The translations under genes were made by a program, and so were the position numbers. A DNA stretch of 64,000 bases, from the NCBI RefSeq assembly GCF_900108855.1, contig NZ_FNXY01000010.1, positions 317,576 through 381,575 of the forward strand, written 5' to 3'. The first letter of the stretch is position 1. Each line of letters opens with the position of its first letter. This stretch comes from Dyadobacter koreensis (GTDB lineage Bacteria > Bacteroidota > Bacteroidia > Cytophagales > Spirosomataceae). The notes under the pieces were generated by a model. The model was not told where the DNA came from and searched no databases. It saw only the letters and a program-made list of their open reading frames with translations. Of this stretch, positions 9,312-19,070 are shown piece by piece.

Positions 9312-12300
9312 TTGTCATCAACGGTTTACTCATCCCTCTTTAAGGCTATTACGATCTCATCCGGAGCTTTGCTGCTGGCAACGGCTTCTTTTGATAAAAC
9401 TGAATCAAATTCTGAGGTTCTTGCCGATTGGGCAATTCTCACGGACACGATTCCGGATACGACCCGCAAAAATGTTGATCGCTCAGGCAATCAGCTTATT
9501 ATGCGTTGGAAAGATTTCTATTCCAACAAATTTGCACAGCCAAGGCCTCGTTCTCCTTTTTACCTGAAAGATCCGGCCAATATTTCCACCAATATTTTAT
9601 TGGATAGTTCCGGCAAAATTGCTGTAACAGAAAATATTCAGACTCCATCCGGAAGCCTTGATTACCGGGCGCCTGAGAGTATGGATATGGAAACATATGA
9701 CAAGGCACTGGAAGATCGCGCTTTCAAAAGTTTGCTGCGGGAATATTCGTCCCGGCAGGATGGAAAAAGTGCGATGGGCGCAAGAGGTCTTTTGCCTAAA
9801 CTTGATGTGCCGCCTGCGCTTTCGAAGATTCTTGGAGATAATTTCCTGGATTTCAAACCGACTGGTTTCGTCGCCCTTGACATTGGCGTAATGAACCAGT
9901 TTATTGACAATCCAGCGCTACCGATACGTCAGCGACGTAATACCAATTTTATTTTCAACGAACAGATCGCAATTAATTTCAATGCGAATCTGGGCGACAG
10001 GCTGGGTTTTCTTACCAATTTTGATACAAAAGCAAGTTTCAATTTTGAAAATGCTCTTAAACTGAATTATAAGAATCCGGAGGAGAGTTTTCTGCGTAAA
10101 GTCGAAGCGGGAAATATCAACTGGGCGATCAATAGTCAGTTGATTCCAGGTGTTCAAAATTTGTTTGGTTTAAAAACAGATTTCCAGTTTGGGCGTTTGA
10201 GTGCAACTTTTGTAGCTTCTCAACAGCGTTCAAGCAAAGAACGAATTGTGTTGCGCGGCGGAGCTCAAAGTCGTGAATTTGAAATCCGGGTAGATAACTA
10301 CGACGAAAACAGAAACTTCTTCCTGTCTCAGTATTTCAGAAATAAGTACGAAAGTGCTTTAAGAAACACACCTCAGATCACTTCTGGCGTGACCGTGACT
10401 CGGATGGAGGTTTATGTTACGAACAGAACAACTACAACGGAATCGTTGAGAAATATTGTTGGTTTCACAGATCTTGGTGAACCGGCTCCATATAAAACGG
10501 GAAATCCTAACATCCAGCCGATCCGTGCAAATCAGCCTGCTGACAATGCAACAAATGGTTTGTACAAGACATTAACTGACAACCCCGGTTTCCGTCAGGT
10601 CGATAATACCAATTCGGCAATTACCAATTTGGGGTTTGAAAAAACAGTTGATTATGAATTATTAAGAGGAGCTAAAAGACTGGTTGCTGAACGGGAATAT
10701 ACATTCAGTCCACAATTGGGTTATATTTCTTTAACAACTCCGTTGAGAAACGATGAAGTTCTTGCCGTTGCTTATGAGTATACTTATAACGGCAGATCAT
10801 ATAAAGTAGGAGAGCTTACCGAAGATTATCAAAATCGCCAGGATGATGAAGTAATTGCGCTAAAATTGATCAAATCATCCACAATTCGTAACAATACGAA
10901 ATTGCCGATGTGGGATCTGATGATGAAAAACGTTTATACGTTGGGAACAAGCTCGATTGGTAAAACGGGATTTCAGCTGCGTATTATCTACAAAGATGAT
11001 TTGACGGGTATTGATAACCCGAATTTACAGGAAAGTAATCTTGCCAACATTCCCTTGATCCGTGTGATGGGCCTGGATCGGTTGAATCCTGTGAACGACT
11101 TGCAGCCAGACGGAAATTTTGACTTTGTGGATGGTGTCACGATTGATACCAAAACGGGTCGTGTGTTTTTCCCTGTCCTGGAGCCTTTTGGTTCTAATCT
11201 TAATGCGAGATTAAGCGACGACGCATTTCGAAAAAAATATGTGTTTGACGAGCTTTACCGCACGACAATGATCGATGCGCAACAGGTTACCGAGCACAAT
11301 AAATTTTACATCAAAGGTTCATACCAGTCCAGTGGCGGCGCAGAAGTTTCATTGCCTTACGGCGTTCTCGAGACTTCGGTGACTGTAACTTCCGGCGGCG
11401 TTCCCCTGTCAGCCGGTTCTGATTATATTGTTGAAGCGCAGATTGGCAGAGTTCGTATTCTGAACAGCAGCGTTATGAATTCAGGCCGCGAGATCGTCAT
11501 TGAATATGAACGTCCTGATATGTTCCAGAACCAGATCCGGACACTTTTAGGAACACATCTCGATTATGTTGTAAACCGTGATATCAGTCTGGGATTGACA
11601 GCCATTCGCTATAAGGAAAAACCTGCCGGATTCCTTACCCGTGTTGCGATAGGCAACGAACCTGTTAACAATACAATGCTTGGATTCAATGTGAACATCA
11701 GAAAAAATGTTCCATTCCTGACACGCTGGCTTGATGCGCTTCCTTTTCTGCAAACGAAAGAAATGTCCAGCATTCAGTTCAAGGCAGAATTCGCTAAATT
11801 ATTCCCGGGTGTTTCTAAGGAAGTGAACAACCGTTCGCTGATAGATGACTTTGAATCTACAAGGACAATTTATGATCTGGCCCGCCAGCCGCAAAAATGG
11901 CGTTTGTCTACTGTTCCGCCGCAATATCGTCAAGGCTTTGATGGAAAAACCCTGGACTACGGATATAAACGTGCAAAGATCTCCGCTTATGTTATTGACA
12001 ACCTTTTTGGAGGAGCAACCGGTTTGGGTGGTGCTGCGCAATCTCCGGCCAATATTACGGATGACGACCGCAAAAATGTTTATGAAAAGTTGTATCTGCC
12101 AAAAGATATTTTCCCGAATCGTTCGGTTGCCGGGTTGATAAATTATCCACAAAATGTCTTGGATATCGCCTATTATCCTAGTGAACGTGGTATGTATAAC
12201 TATAACACCGACCTGGATGCCAATGGGCGTTTGAAAAACCCAAGACAGAATTTTGGTGGATTAAGCCGTGCGATTACCTCGGATAACGACTTCGATAATG

Positions 12301-15300
12301 CCAACATTGAAAGTATTGAATTCTGGATGCTGGACCCGTTTGTAACAGGACCAAACGGTGTTGTACGTGATGGTTCAGCTAACCCCCAGAATAACACTAC
12401 GGGCGGTAAGCTTATATTCAATTTAGGTGATATTTCAGAAGATGTGATTCCTGACGAGCGCTACAATTTTGAGAATGGCCTACCTCTTACTGAAAAAATT
12501 GTAGGTGAAAATGTAGAGCAGACGGTTTGGGGGCAGGTAACAAAATCACAGTATCTGATCAATGCATTCAGTAATGAAACGGGAGCACGCCAAAAGCAGG
12601 ATGTCGGTCTGGACGGTTTGAGTAATGAAGAAGAACGGACATTTTTTAAAGAATATCTCGATCGTCTGCCTGCAAACCTTACCGCTGAAGCGAGAGCGAG
12701 AATACTTGCTGACCCTTCCGGTGATGACTTTAAATATTTTCTGGGAGAAGAGCAGGACGCAGAAGATTTAAAAATTCTTGAGCGGTATAAAGATTATATC
12801 GGTATGGAAAATAACTCTCCGGAAAGTCTTGGCAATTCTTCTCAGGTGACACCGGCATCAGGAAGTATTCCGGATGGGGAAGATATGAACGTTGATAACA
12901 CAATCAATGACAACGAAGCGTATTATGAATATTCAATTGACCTGAAACCTAATCAGCTTAGTGTCGGTAACGGTTTCATTGTGGATAAAACGACTACCAC
13001 TGGTGACGGCGGTACTCAGAACTGGTATTTGTTCCGTGTGCCGATCAAGGAATTTACAGGCCAGGTTGGAACGATAAGCGGCTTCAAATCAATCCGCTTC
13101 ATGCGTATGTATCTGGCTGATTTCCAGCAGCCGGTTGTGTTACGTTTCGCTCAGCTGCAGATGATCGGACAACAGTACAGAAAATATACTTACAATCTTG
13201 ATGCGGCTGGTTTACAGGAAGTTCCTGAACCTTATGATGCTAAATTTACAGTTGGAACAGTAAGTATTGAAGAAAATGGTGTGGCGGTAAATCCGGCAAA
13301 CAGTACAGATAAAAAGTACATTTACCAATTACCTCCGGGTTGGGAGCGTGATCAGGATTTTACGCAAAGACCAAGTTTGCAGTTGAATGAGCAATCGATG
13401 AGCCTTTGTGTGACCAATCTTCGTGATGGCGATTCAAGAGCAGTTTACAAAAACGTTAATCTGGACTTGTTGTTCCGTAAGCGTCTGCGTATGTATATCC
13501 ATATGCAGAATGACGACAACGAAAACGGAATGGTTGGCGCGTTCATGAGACTTGGTACTGACCTTACGCAGAATTATTATGAAATTGATATTTCAGGTTT
13601 ACAATCAACCCGTGAAAATACTGCGGTACGTGAAGAAATCTGGCCGGAAAACAATGAACTGAACATTGCGCTGGATGATTTGATCCGCGCCAAAGCAGAA
13701 CGTAATCGCACTATCGACAAAAATCAAAGCATACCTTATACGATCACTACGAGCGATGGCAGATACAAGATCACGGTTGTCGGTAATCCTGATTTAAGTG
13801 CGGTACGTGTGATGATGATTGGTATGCGCAATCCGAAATCTGCGGATGAACGCGCCAAAACTTTCTGTATCTGGACCGATGAAATGCACGCAGAAGGTTT
13901 CGATGATAAAGGCGGGTGGGCAGCAATTGCGCAGTTAAATGCGAAACTTGCAGATTTTGCAACCGTGACGGCTTCGGGTCGTGTGGAAACTTTCGGGTTC
14001 GGAAGTGTTCAGCAGCGCATCGGCGAGCGCTCGCGTAACCTGACCACAGAGTATGGTTTTTCTTCTAATATCGCAGTTGATAAATTGTTACCGCAGCAGT
14101 GGGGATTCAGTATTCCATTGTTTGTAAGTTATGACAGGAGAAATGTAAAACCTCATTTTGATCCACTCGACCCGGATACCCCTTTGTCTACTTCGCTGGC
14201 TAACTTGCAATCGGACGAAGAACGGGATGGTTACCGGAGACTGGTGGAAGAAAATGCTGTTCGACGAGGAATCAACTTCTCTAACGTCAGAAAAATCAAG
14301 ACGAGACCTGGTGCAAAAAATCATTTTTATGACTTTGAGAATTTTGCCTTTACCTATGCATTCAGTGATGATACAAGGAGAAATATCCTGACGCAGGAAT
14401 ACTCGCAGCGAATGTACAAGGGAGGGATTGCCTACATATACAGCAGTCAGCCAAAGCCATTCGAACCTTTCAAAAAGATGAAAGCAACCAATCGTTATGC
14501 TGAATTTGTAAGGGACTTTAACGTGACGCTGCTTCCGAATATGGTTTCAGTGCGTGCGGATGTTGACCGACGTTTTGCAAGAACCCAGCTTCGCAATGCA
14601 GATCTGACAACGGAAGGAATGACGCCGATGTTTGAGAAATATTTCTGGTTTAACCGTTATTATGATTTTGGCTGGAACCTGACGAAAAACATGACGCTGA
14701 TGTATAATGCCTCTGCCAATGCGATCATCGACGAGCCGCAGGGCGACTTGAACACGTCGCAAAAAAGAGATTCGCTTTGGAGTAATTTCAAAAATCTGGG
14801 TCGGATCAAGAATTTTGATCAGAAAATAAAGCTTACTTACCGTCTGCCGTTGGATAAAATTCCACTGCTTGACTGGATGACAGCCGATTATTCTCATTCG
14901 GTTGGCTACAATTACCAGGCAAATGCGTTTGGTCTGATGGATGCCGATAGTCTTCCTTTTGGAGATATTATTCGTAACAGCCGTGAAAGAGGAATTACTG
15001 GCAAGGTCGATTTCGTAATGCTTTATAATAAATTACGTTACCTGAAATTTGCCAATACGCCATCCGCACAACGTAAGAATTTTGCAAGAAGTCCGGGTGA
15101 TATTGAAGATATCGATTTGCGTACGACTGATCTTCTGAAAAACATTACCCGTATTTTGATGACTGTCCGTGGTATTAACGTTAGTTATTCGGTGCAGGAA
15201 ACAACGGCGCTTCCTGGTTATCTGCGTGCTCCAAAATATTTTGGTCTGGATAATGCAAATGCACCAGGACTGGGCTTTGTTATGGGGCAACAGGATCGGA

Positions 15301-16490
15301 ACTTCCAGACAAAAGCTGCCGCCAACGGTTGGATTACAAAGAGTAGAGAGCAAAATCAGCCGTTCCAGCAAACCATTGCCAAAAACTTTGCAGCTAATAC
15401 TTCACTGGAACCATTCAAGGATTTCCGAATGCAGATTGAAGTCAGATTGACGCGTCAGGATGCCTACCAGGAATTTTACCGGCCAGATTCAACCGGGAAT
15501 TATGCGCACCAGAACCCTTTGAGAAACGGTCAGTTCAGTATGTCGTTCATGTCGTTCAGAACTGCATTTGCTAAAATCAGAAAGGATAATTCCTCTCCCG
15601 TTTTTGATAAGTTCAGATCATACCGTGCGATATTACGTGATCGTCTGAATGCTGAAAATCTTAATGGAGGTGGGGAATATAATGAAAATTCCCAGGACGT
15701 TTTGATCTCTTCATTCTTTGCGGCTTATACCGGTAAAGATCCTCAGACGGTGCGTACGAATCCATTCCTTAAATTCCCGATGCCGAACTGGGATATCAAT
15801 TACGACGGTCTGGCAAGAATTCCGGCATTTAAAAGATTGTTCAGCAGCTTCACCATGAAGCATCGATATTCGTCGACTTACAGCGTAGGGAACTTTACAT
15901 CTAATCTGGATTATGAAGCATTGTATGTGAACCTTGCTGTGACAGGTTATCCGTTATCTTCCAAGACAAATTATCTAGGTCAGTATGTTCCTGTTTTCTC
16001 GATGAGCACGATTACGCTTTCAGAAAAATTTGCTCCATTAGTGGGTGTCACATTCCGCACCCAAAGCAGAATCACGGGAAGTATCGACTATAACCGTGAC
16101 CGGACCGTAGCACTGAACTTATCGAATTCACAAGTTGCCGAACTCTTTAATCAGGACGTGACAGTTAATATCGGTTTTACAAAAAACAACGTTCCGCTTC
16201 CATTCAAGATCAACGGTGTGAAGAAGAAACTGAAAAACGATATGACCATGCAGCTTGGCCTGACGTTCCGGGATACCCGCCATATTCAGCGTAAGTTTGA
16301 CGGAGAAAATATTCCAATTGCCGGTAACATTAACTTCCAGCTGCATCCGACGATCAATTATGTTGTGAACAACAGGTTAAGCTGCCAGTTCTATTTTGAC
16401 AGGACATTTAATGACCCGTTAGTATCCAACTCGTTTTATCGTTCGAGTACGTCCGGCGGGGTTCAGTTGAAGTTCAATCTGGCTGAATAA
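9312..16490 (+). CDS. sprA: SprA, T9SS outer-membrane translocon protein
   Basis: A 2392-residue protein, a size almost diagnostic of SprA. SprA forms the giant beta-barrel channel through which type IX secretion cargo crosses the outer membrane; in gliding species it also supports motility. The N-terminus has a hydrophobic signal-like segment (LFKAITISSGALLLAT). The body is beta-rich throughout with recurring outer-membrane strands. A stop codon lies two codons upstream of the TTG at 9312, so TTG is the earliest possible start and no better in-frame ATG precedes the conserved region. It sits between ruvA and gcvH, as in other Bacteroidota. A secreted protein at 59713 carries a matching sorting domain. 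Confidence 0.93.
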   Translation: MSSTVYSSLFKAITISSGALLLATASFDKTESNSEVLADWAILTDTIPDTTRKNVDRSGNQLIMRWKDFYSNKFAQPRPRSPFYLKDPANISTNILLDSSGKIAVTENIQTPSGSLDYRAPESMDMETYDKALEDRAFKSLLREYSSRQDGKSAMGARGLLPKLDVPPALSKILGDNFLDFKPTGFVALDIGVMNQFIDNPALPIRQRRNTNFIFNEQIAINFNANLGDRLGFLTNFDTKASFNFENALKLNYKNPEESFLRKVEAGNINWAINSQLIPGVQNLFGLKTDFQFGRLSATFVASQQRSSKERIVLRGGAQSREFEIRVDNYDENRNFFLSQYFRNKYESALRNTPQITSGVTVTRMEVYVTNRTTTTESLRNIVGFTDLGEPAPYKTGNPNIQPIRANQPADNATNGLYKTLTDNPGFRQVDNTNSAITNLGFEKTVDYELLRGAKRLVAEREYTFSPQLGYISLTTPLRNDEVLAVAYEYTYNGRSYKVGELTEDYQNRQDDEVIALKLIKSSTIRNNTKLPMWDLMMKNVYTLGTSSIGKTGFQLRIIYKDDLTGIDNPNLQESNLANIPLIRVMGLDRLNPVNDLQPDGNFDFVDGVTIDTKTGRVFFPVLEPFGSNLNARLSDDAFRKKYVFDELYRTTMIDAQQVTEHNKFYIKGSYQSSGGAEVSLPYGVLETSVTVTSGGVPLSAGSDYIVEAQIGRVRILNSSVMNSGREIVIEYERPDMFQNQIRTLLGTHLDYVVNRDISLGLTAIRYKEKPAGFLTRVAIGNEPVNNTMLGFNVNIRKNVPFLTRWLDALPFLQTKEMSSIQFKAEFAKLFPGVSKEVNNRSLIDDFESTRTIYDLARQPQKWRLSTVPPQYRQGFDGKTLDYGYKRAKISAYVIDNLFGGATGLGGAAQSPANITDDDRKNVYEKLYLPKDIFPNRSVAGLINYPQNVLDIAYYPSERGMYNYNTDLDANGRLKNPRQNFGGLSRAITSDNDFDNANIESIEFWMLDPFVTGPNGVVRDGSANPQNNTTGGKLIFNLGDISEDVIPDERYNFENGLPLTEKIVGENVEQTVWGQVTKSQYLINAFSNETGARQKQDVGLDGLSNEEERTFFKEYLDRLPANLTAEARARILADPSGDDFKYFLGEEQDAEDLKILERYKDYIGMENNSPESLGNSSQVTPASGSIPDGEDMNVDNTINDNEAYYEYSIDLKPNQLSVGNGFIVDKTTTTGDGGTQNWYLFRVPIKEFTGQVGTISGFKSIRFMRMYLADFQQPVVLRFAQLQMIGQQYRKYTYNLDAAGLQEVPEPYDAKFTVGTVSIEENGVAVNPANSTDKKYIYQLPPGWERDQDFTQRPSLQLNEQSMSLCVTNLRDGDSRAVYKNVNLDLLFRKRLRMYIHMQNDDNENGMVGAFMRLGTDLTQNYYEIDISGLQSTRENTAVREEIWPENNELNIALDDLIRAKAERNRTIDKNQSIPYTITTSDGRYKITVVGNPDLSAVRVMMIGMRNPKSADERAKTFCIWTDEMHAEGFDDKGGWAAIAQLNAKLADFATVTASGRVETFGFGSVQQRIGERSRNLTTEYGFSSNIAVDKLLPQQWGFSIPLFVSYDRRNVKPHFDPLDPDTPLSTSLANLQSDEERDGYRRLVEENAVRRGINFSNVRKIKTRPGAKNHFYDFENFAFTYAFSDDTRRNILTQEYSQRMYKGGIAYIYSSQPKPFEPFKKMKATNRYAEFVRDFNVTLLPNMVSVRADVDRRFARTQLRNADLTTEGMTPMFEKYFWFNRYYDFGWNLTKNMTLMYNASANAIIDEPQGDLNTSQKRDSLWSNFKNLGRIKNFDQKIKLTYRLPLDKIPLLDWMTADYSHSVGYNYQANAFGLMDADSLPFGDIIRNSRERGITGKVDFVMLYNKLRYLKFANTPSAQRKNFARSPGDIEDIDLRTTDLLKNITRILMTVRGINVSYSVQETTALPGYLRAPKYFGLDNANAPGLGFVMGQQDRNFQTKAAANGWITKSREQNQPFQQTIAKNFAANTSLEPFKDFRMQIEVRLTRQDAYQEFYRPDSTGNYAHQNPLRNGQFSMSFMSFRTAFAKIRKDNSSPVFDKFRSYRAILRDRLNAENLNGGGEYNENSQDVLISSFFAAYTGKDPQTVRTNPFLKFPMPNWDINYDGLARIPAFKRLFSSFTMKHRYSSTYSVGNFTSNLDYEALYVNLAVTGYPLSSKTNYLGQYVPVFSMSTITLSEKFAPLVGVTFRTQSRITGSIDYNRDRTVALNLSNSQVAELFNQDVTVNIGFTKNNVPLPFKINGVKKKLKNDMTMQLGLTFRDTRHIQRKFDGENIPIAGNINFQLHPTINYVVNNRLSCQFYFDRTFNDPLVSNSFYRSSTSGGVQLKFNLAE

Positions 16491-16567
16491 AATTCGATTT
16501 GGAAAATACAAACTACATCCTGTAATTTGCGTCTGAAATACGTTTCAAAACTTACTCTAATTATATC

Positions 16568-16948
16568 ATGAATTTCCCTTCAGAACTAAAGTACACAGAA
16601 GATCACGAATGGATCCGTATTGAAGGAGATACGGCATTTATCGGAATTACAGATCACGCTCAGAAAGAATTGGGTGATATCGTGTATGTAGACATTAATA
16701 CAGTTGGGGATTCGCTCGGAAAGGGAGAAGTCTTTGGCTCAGTTGAGGCTGTCAAAACAGTTTCGGACTTGTTTATTCCGGTTGCTGGAACAGTAACCGA
16801 AGTGAACGATGAGTTGGATAGTGAACCTGAATTGGTAAACTCTGATCCTTACGGACGTGGCTGGATGGTTAAAATAACTTTGGCAAATCCTGACGATACC
16901 GAAGGATTACTTTCTGTTGAAGATTACAAACAATTCATTGGTGCCTGA
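16568..16948 (+). CDS. gcvH: Glycine cleavage system H protein
   Basis: A 126-residue lipoyl carrier that shuttles the aminomethyl group between the P, T and L proteins. The lipoylation lysine is K63 in GSVEAVKTVSDL. Other family motifs are YTEDHEWIR at the N-terminus and NSDPYGRGWMVKI near the C-terminus. It follows sprA by 77 bases and ends in a strong terminator. gcvP and gcvT are not in the window. Confidence 0.97.
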   Translation: MNFPSELKYTEDHEWIRIEGDTAFIGITDHAQKELGDIVYVDINTVGDSLGKGEVFGSVEAVKTVSDLFIPVAGTVTEVNDELDSEPELVNSDPYGRGWMVKITLANPDDTEGLLSVEDYKQFIGA

Positions 16949-16958
16949 CGAAAGATTT

Positions 16959-16984
16959 AAAGCTCCGAAGGGAGCTTTTTTTTT
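16959..16984 (+). terminator. Strong intrinsic terminator after gcvH
   Basis: AAAGCTCC and GGAGCTTT form a perfect 8-bp stem with a 4-base loop, followed by nine T in total. It is probably the end of the sprA-gcvH transcript. Confidence 0.92.
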
Positions 16985-17094
16985 GCCTGTTAAAAAAGAA
17001 GATGTTTAAATAAAGAATTATTCAGACTAAACGGACGGAGATTCCTTTCGTTTATTTTTTGGAATAGATTCACGTTTTGCGGTTACAATAATTT

Positions 17095-18378
17095 ATGAAA
17101 GTATTAATTCGATCGGTTCGAATCATTGATAAAAAATCGCCTTTTAACGGGCAGGTTAAAGATATACTGATCCGGGATGGAAAAATAACTCAGATAGGTG
17201 AGGCGCTGCCGGAAGATGGGGCCGATATAAAAGAAAGTGAAGGTTTGTGTGTTTCCTCCGGCTGGGTGGACATGAGAGTCGCTTCCCGGGATCCTGGTTT
17301 TGAGCATAAGGAAGACCTGGATTCTGTTCATGAAGCAGCGGTTCATGGCGGTTTTACAGAAATTGTTTTGCTGCCAAATTCTGAGCCTGTTGTCCATAGT
17401 AAAGACACTTTAAATTATATAAAGAATTCCGGTCGCGGTGGCTTGGTTAAACTTCATGTAGCTGCTGCGGTAACGCGGAAAGCGCAGGGAGTGGATTTTA
17501 CAGAAATGATCGATCTGCATACCGCCGGAGCCATAGCTTTTACAGATGGAGATCATCCGGTCCAGAACGCAGATCTTTTTCTAAAAACGATCTTATACTT
17601 ACAGCCTCTGAATGCGTTGCTGATGAACCGTCCGGAAGACCGTCAGCTTACAGTTTTCGGGCAAATGCACGAGGGCATTACGAGCACGCTGATCGGTATG
17701 AAAGGTATGCCGTCGCTTGCTGAGGAAATGATGCTTAACCGTGATTTGAAATTGCTGGAATATGCGCTGGAAAAATCATCTTTCGAATTAACAGGTCAGC
17801 CAATCCTGCATATTTCTCTTGTTTCTACGCGGGAAGCCGTTGACTTGATCCGGGAAGCGAAGAAAAAAGGGTTGCCGGTAAGCTGCGACGTGGCTGCGCA
17901 TCAGCTTGCTTATGAAGACAAAGATCTTCTGGATTTTGATACCAATTTGAAAGTAAATCCTCCATTCCGTTCCGCAACAGATCACGATGCGATTCGCCAG
18001 GGATTACTGGATGGGACAATTGACGCGATCGTTTCAGATCATACCCCGCACGATGAGGAAAGTAAAAATCTGGAATTTGATCATGCCGATTTTGGTATCA
18101 CCGGATTGGAAACGGCGTTCTCACTCGCCACTATGTTTAGCGGATTGAGTACAGAAGATATTGTTGAAAAACTTACTTCACAGCCACGGCACATACTAAG
18201 GCTGGAAGAAAGCATGATCGCCGAGGGTTCAGCGGCAAATCTTACCTTCTTTGAACCGGAAACGGAATGGGTTTTTGAAAAAACATATTCGAAATCAAAA
18301 AATACGCCATTCTTAGGGCAAAAGTTGAAAGGTACCGTTCGCGGAGTATTCAACAACGGCCGCCTGGACTGGTTTTAA
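17095..18378 (+). CDS. Dihydroorotase homologue lacking most metal ligands
   Basis: A 427-residue member of the class I dihydroorotase/amidohydrolase family by length and overall motif order (SGWVDMR, RDPGFEHKED, FTDGDHPV, MPSLAEEM, VSDHTPH). The catalytic signature is degraded. The HxH metal pair is R61-x-A63, the His of the usual HCED/HAED motif is R179, and the His of HVST is L242. Only D315 of SDHTPH and the substrate arginine R65 and N95 remain. This suggests a non-catalytic homologue like the structural PyrC' subunits that pair with aspartate transcarbamoylase in some bacteria (known of the family). It would be annotated pyrC by similarity, but catalysis is doubtful. Confidence 0.85.
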   Translation: MKVLIRSVRIIDKKSPFNGQVKDILIRDGKITQIGEALPEDGADIKESEGLCVSSGWVDMRVASRDPGFEHKEDLDSVHEAAVHGGFTEIVLLPNSEPVVHSKDTLNYIKNSGRGGLVKLHVAAAVTRKAQGVDFTEMIDLHTAGAIAFTDGDHPVQNADLFLKTILYLQPLNALLMNRPEDRQLTVFGQMHEGITSTLIGMKGMPSLAEEMMLNRDLKLLEYALEKSSFELTGQPILHISLVSTREAVDLIREAKKKGLPVSCDVAAHQLAYEDKDLLDFDTNLKVNPPFRSATDHDAIRQGLLDGTIDAIVSDHTPHDEESKNLEFDHADFGITGLETAFSLATMFSGLSTEDIVEKLTSQPRHILRLEESMIAEGSAANLTFFEPETEWVFEKTYSKSKNTPFLGQKLKGTVRGVFNNGRLDWF

Positions 18379-18388
18379 GTTCATTTCT

Positions 18389-18436
18389 GAATGACAGGTA
18401 AACAAATCGGACTTTCGGTTTGTTTACCTGTCATTC
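18389..18436. terminator. 22-bp hairpin between the dihydroorotase homologue and DUF4199 gene
   Basis: Bases 18389-18410 pair with 18415-18436 around the 4-base loop ACTT, with two G-U pairs and no mismatch. No T-run follows, so it may be a terminator, an mRNA 3'-end stabiliser or a processing site. It overlaps the longest open start of the next gene (18391), which argues that translation of that gene starts later, at 18451. Confidence 0.6.
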
Positions 18437-18450
18437 TATCATTACTTATC

Positions 18451-19011
18451 ATGAAATCATTATTAGAGTATTTTGACAAACCACTTTTAAAAGTATCGTT
18501 GGTTTTTGGCTTGATCACGGGTGTGTTGGCATTCGCATTTTTTCTAGGTCTTTACGCCATTGGAATTGTGCCGCTGGGGAACAACAAAGTGATGGATATT
18601 GGTATTCACGTGATCATGATCGCGGGAGGTTGCTGGTATTTTCGTAAAAAAGTTGGAAATGGATTTCTGCATTTGTGGGAAGCCCTGACAATAGGATATG
18701 TCATTAACACTGTTGGTGCATTTATAAACGGCTGGCTTATTTATTTGTTTATAACGTATATTGATCCTGCTGTTTTTACAAATTATCTTCAGGAAATGGG
18801 CACACTTCTAATGTCCGGGAAAGAAGAATTGGTTAAAAATATAGGCAATTCCGAATTCCTGAAAATGTATGCCAGCATACAAGCTATGGAACCCTCCGAA
18901 GTCATCACAGACGAAATCAGTAAGAAAACGGTTATGGCAATTATTCCAATTCTGATTATATCATTGATTTTCAGGAAACAGGATTACGGTGTATTTCACA
19001 ATAAATCATAA
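18451..19011 (+). CDS. DUF4199-family integral membrane protein
   Basis: A roughly 186-residue protein with four predicted membrane helices (around VSLVFGLITGVLAFAFF, DIGIHVIMIAGGCWYF, IGYVINTVGAFINGWLIY and a C-terminal helix) and the hydrophilic segment EMGTLLMSG between the last two. This layout matches the Bacteroidota DUF4199 family, whose function is unknown. The ATG at 18451 is preferred over 18391 because the latter lies inside the 22-bp hairpin. A second DUF4199 gene follows at 19071, so the two are probably a tandem duplicate expressed together. Confidence 0.75.
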   Translation: MKSLLEYFDKPLLKVSLVFGLITGVLAFAFFLGLYAIGIVPLGNNKVMDIGIHVIMIAGGCWYFRKKVGNGFLHLWEALTIGYVINTVGAFINGWLIYLFITYIDPAVFTNYLQEMGTLLMSGKEELVKNIGNSEFLKMYASIQAMEPSEVITDEISKKTVMAIIPILIISLIFRKQDYGVFHNKS

Positions 19012-19070
19012 ATTTACTGACGATCACATTTCAAAACCTCTTCATGCTCTAAAATTACACACGAATCATT

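Noticed and set aside
17095..18378. Active pyrC dihydroorotase
   Set aside because: The length and order of motifs fit, but four of the histidine ligands are replaced, so an active enzyme is not supported.
18391..18450. Upstream start of the first DUF4199 protein
   Set aside because: The first 20 codons lie in a 22-bp hairpin and give an atypical N-terminus; the ATG at 18451 fits the family better.
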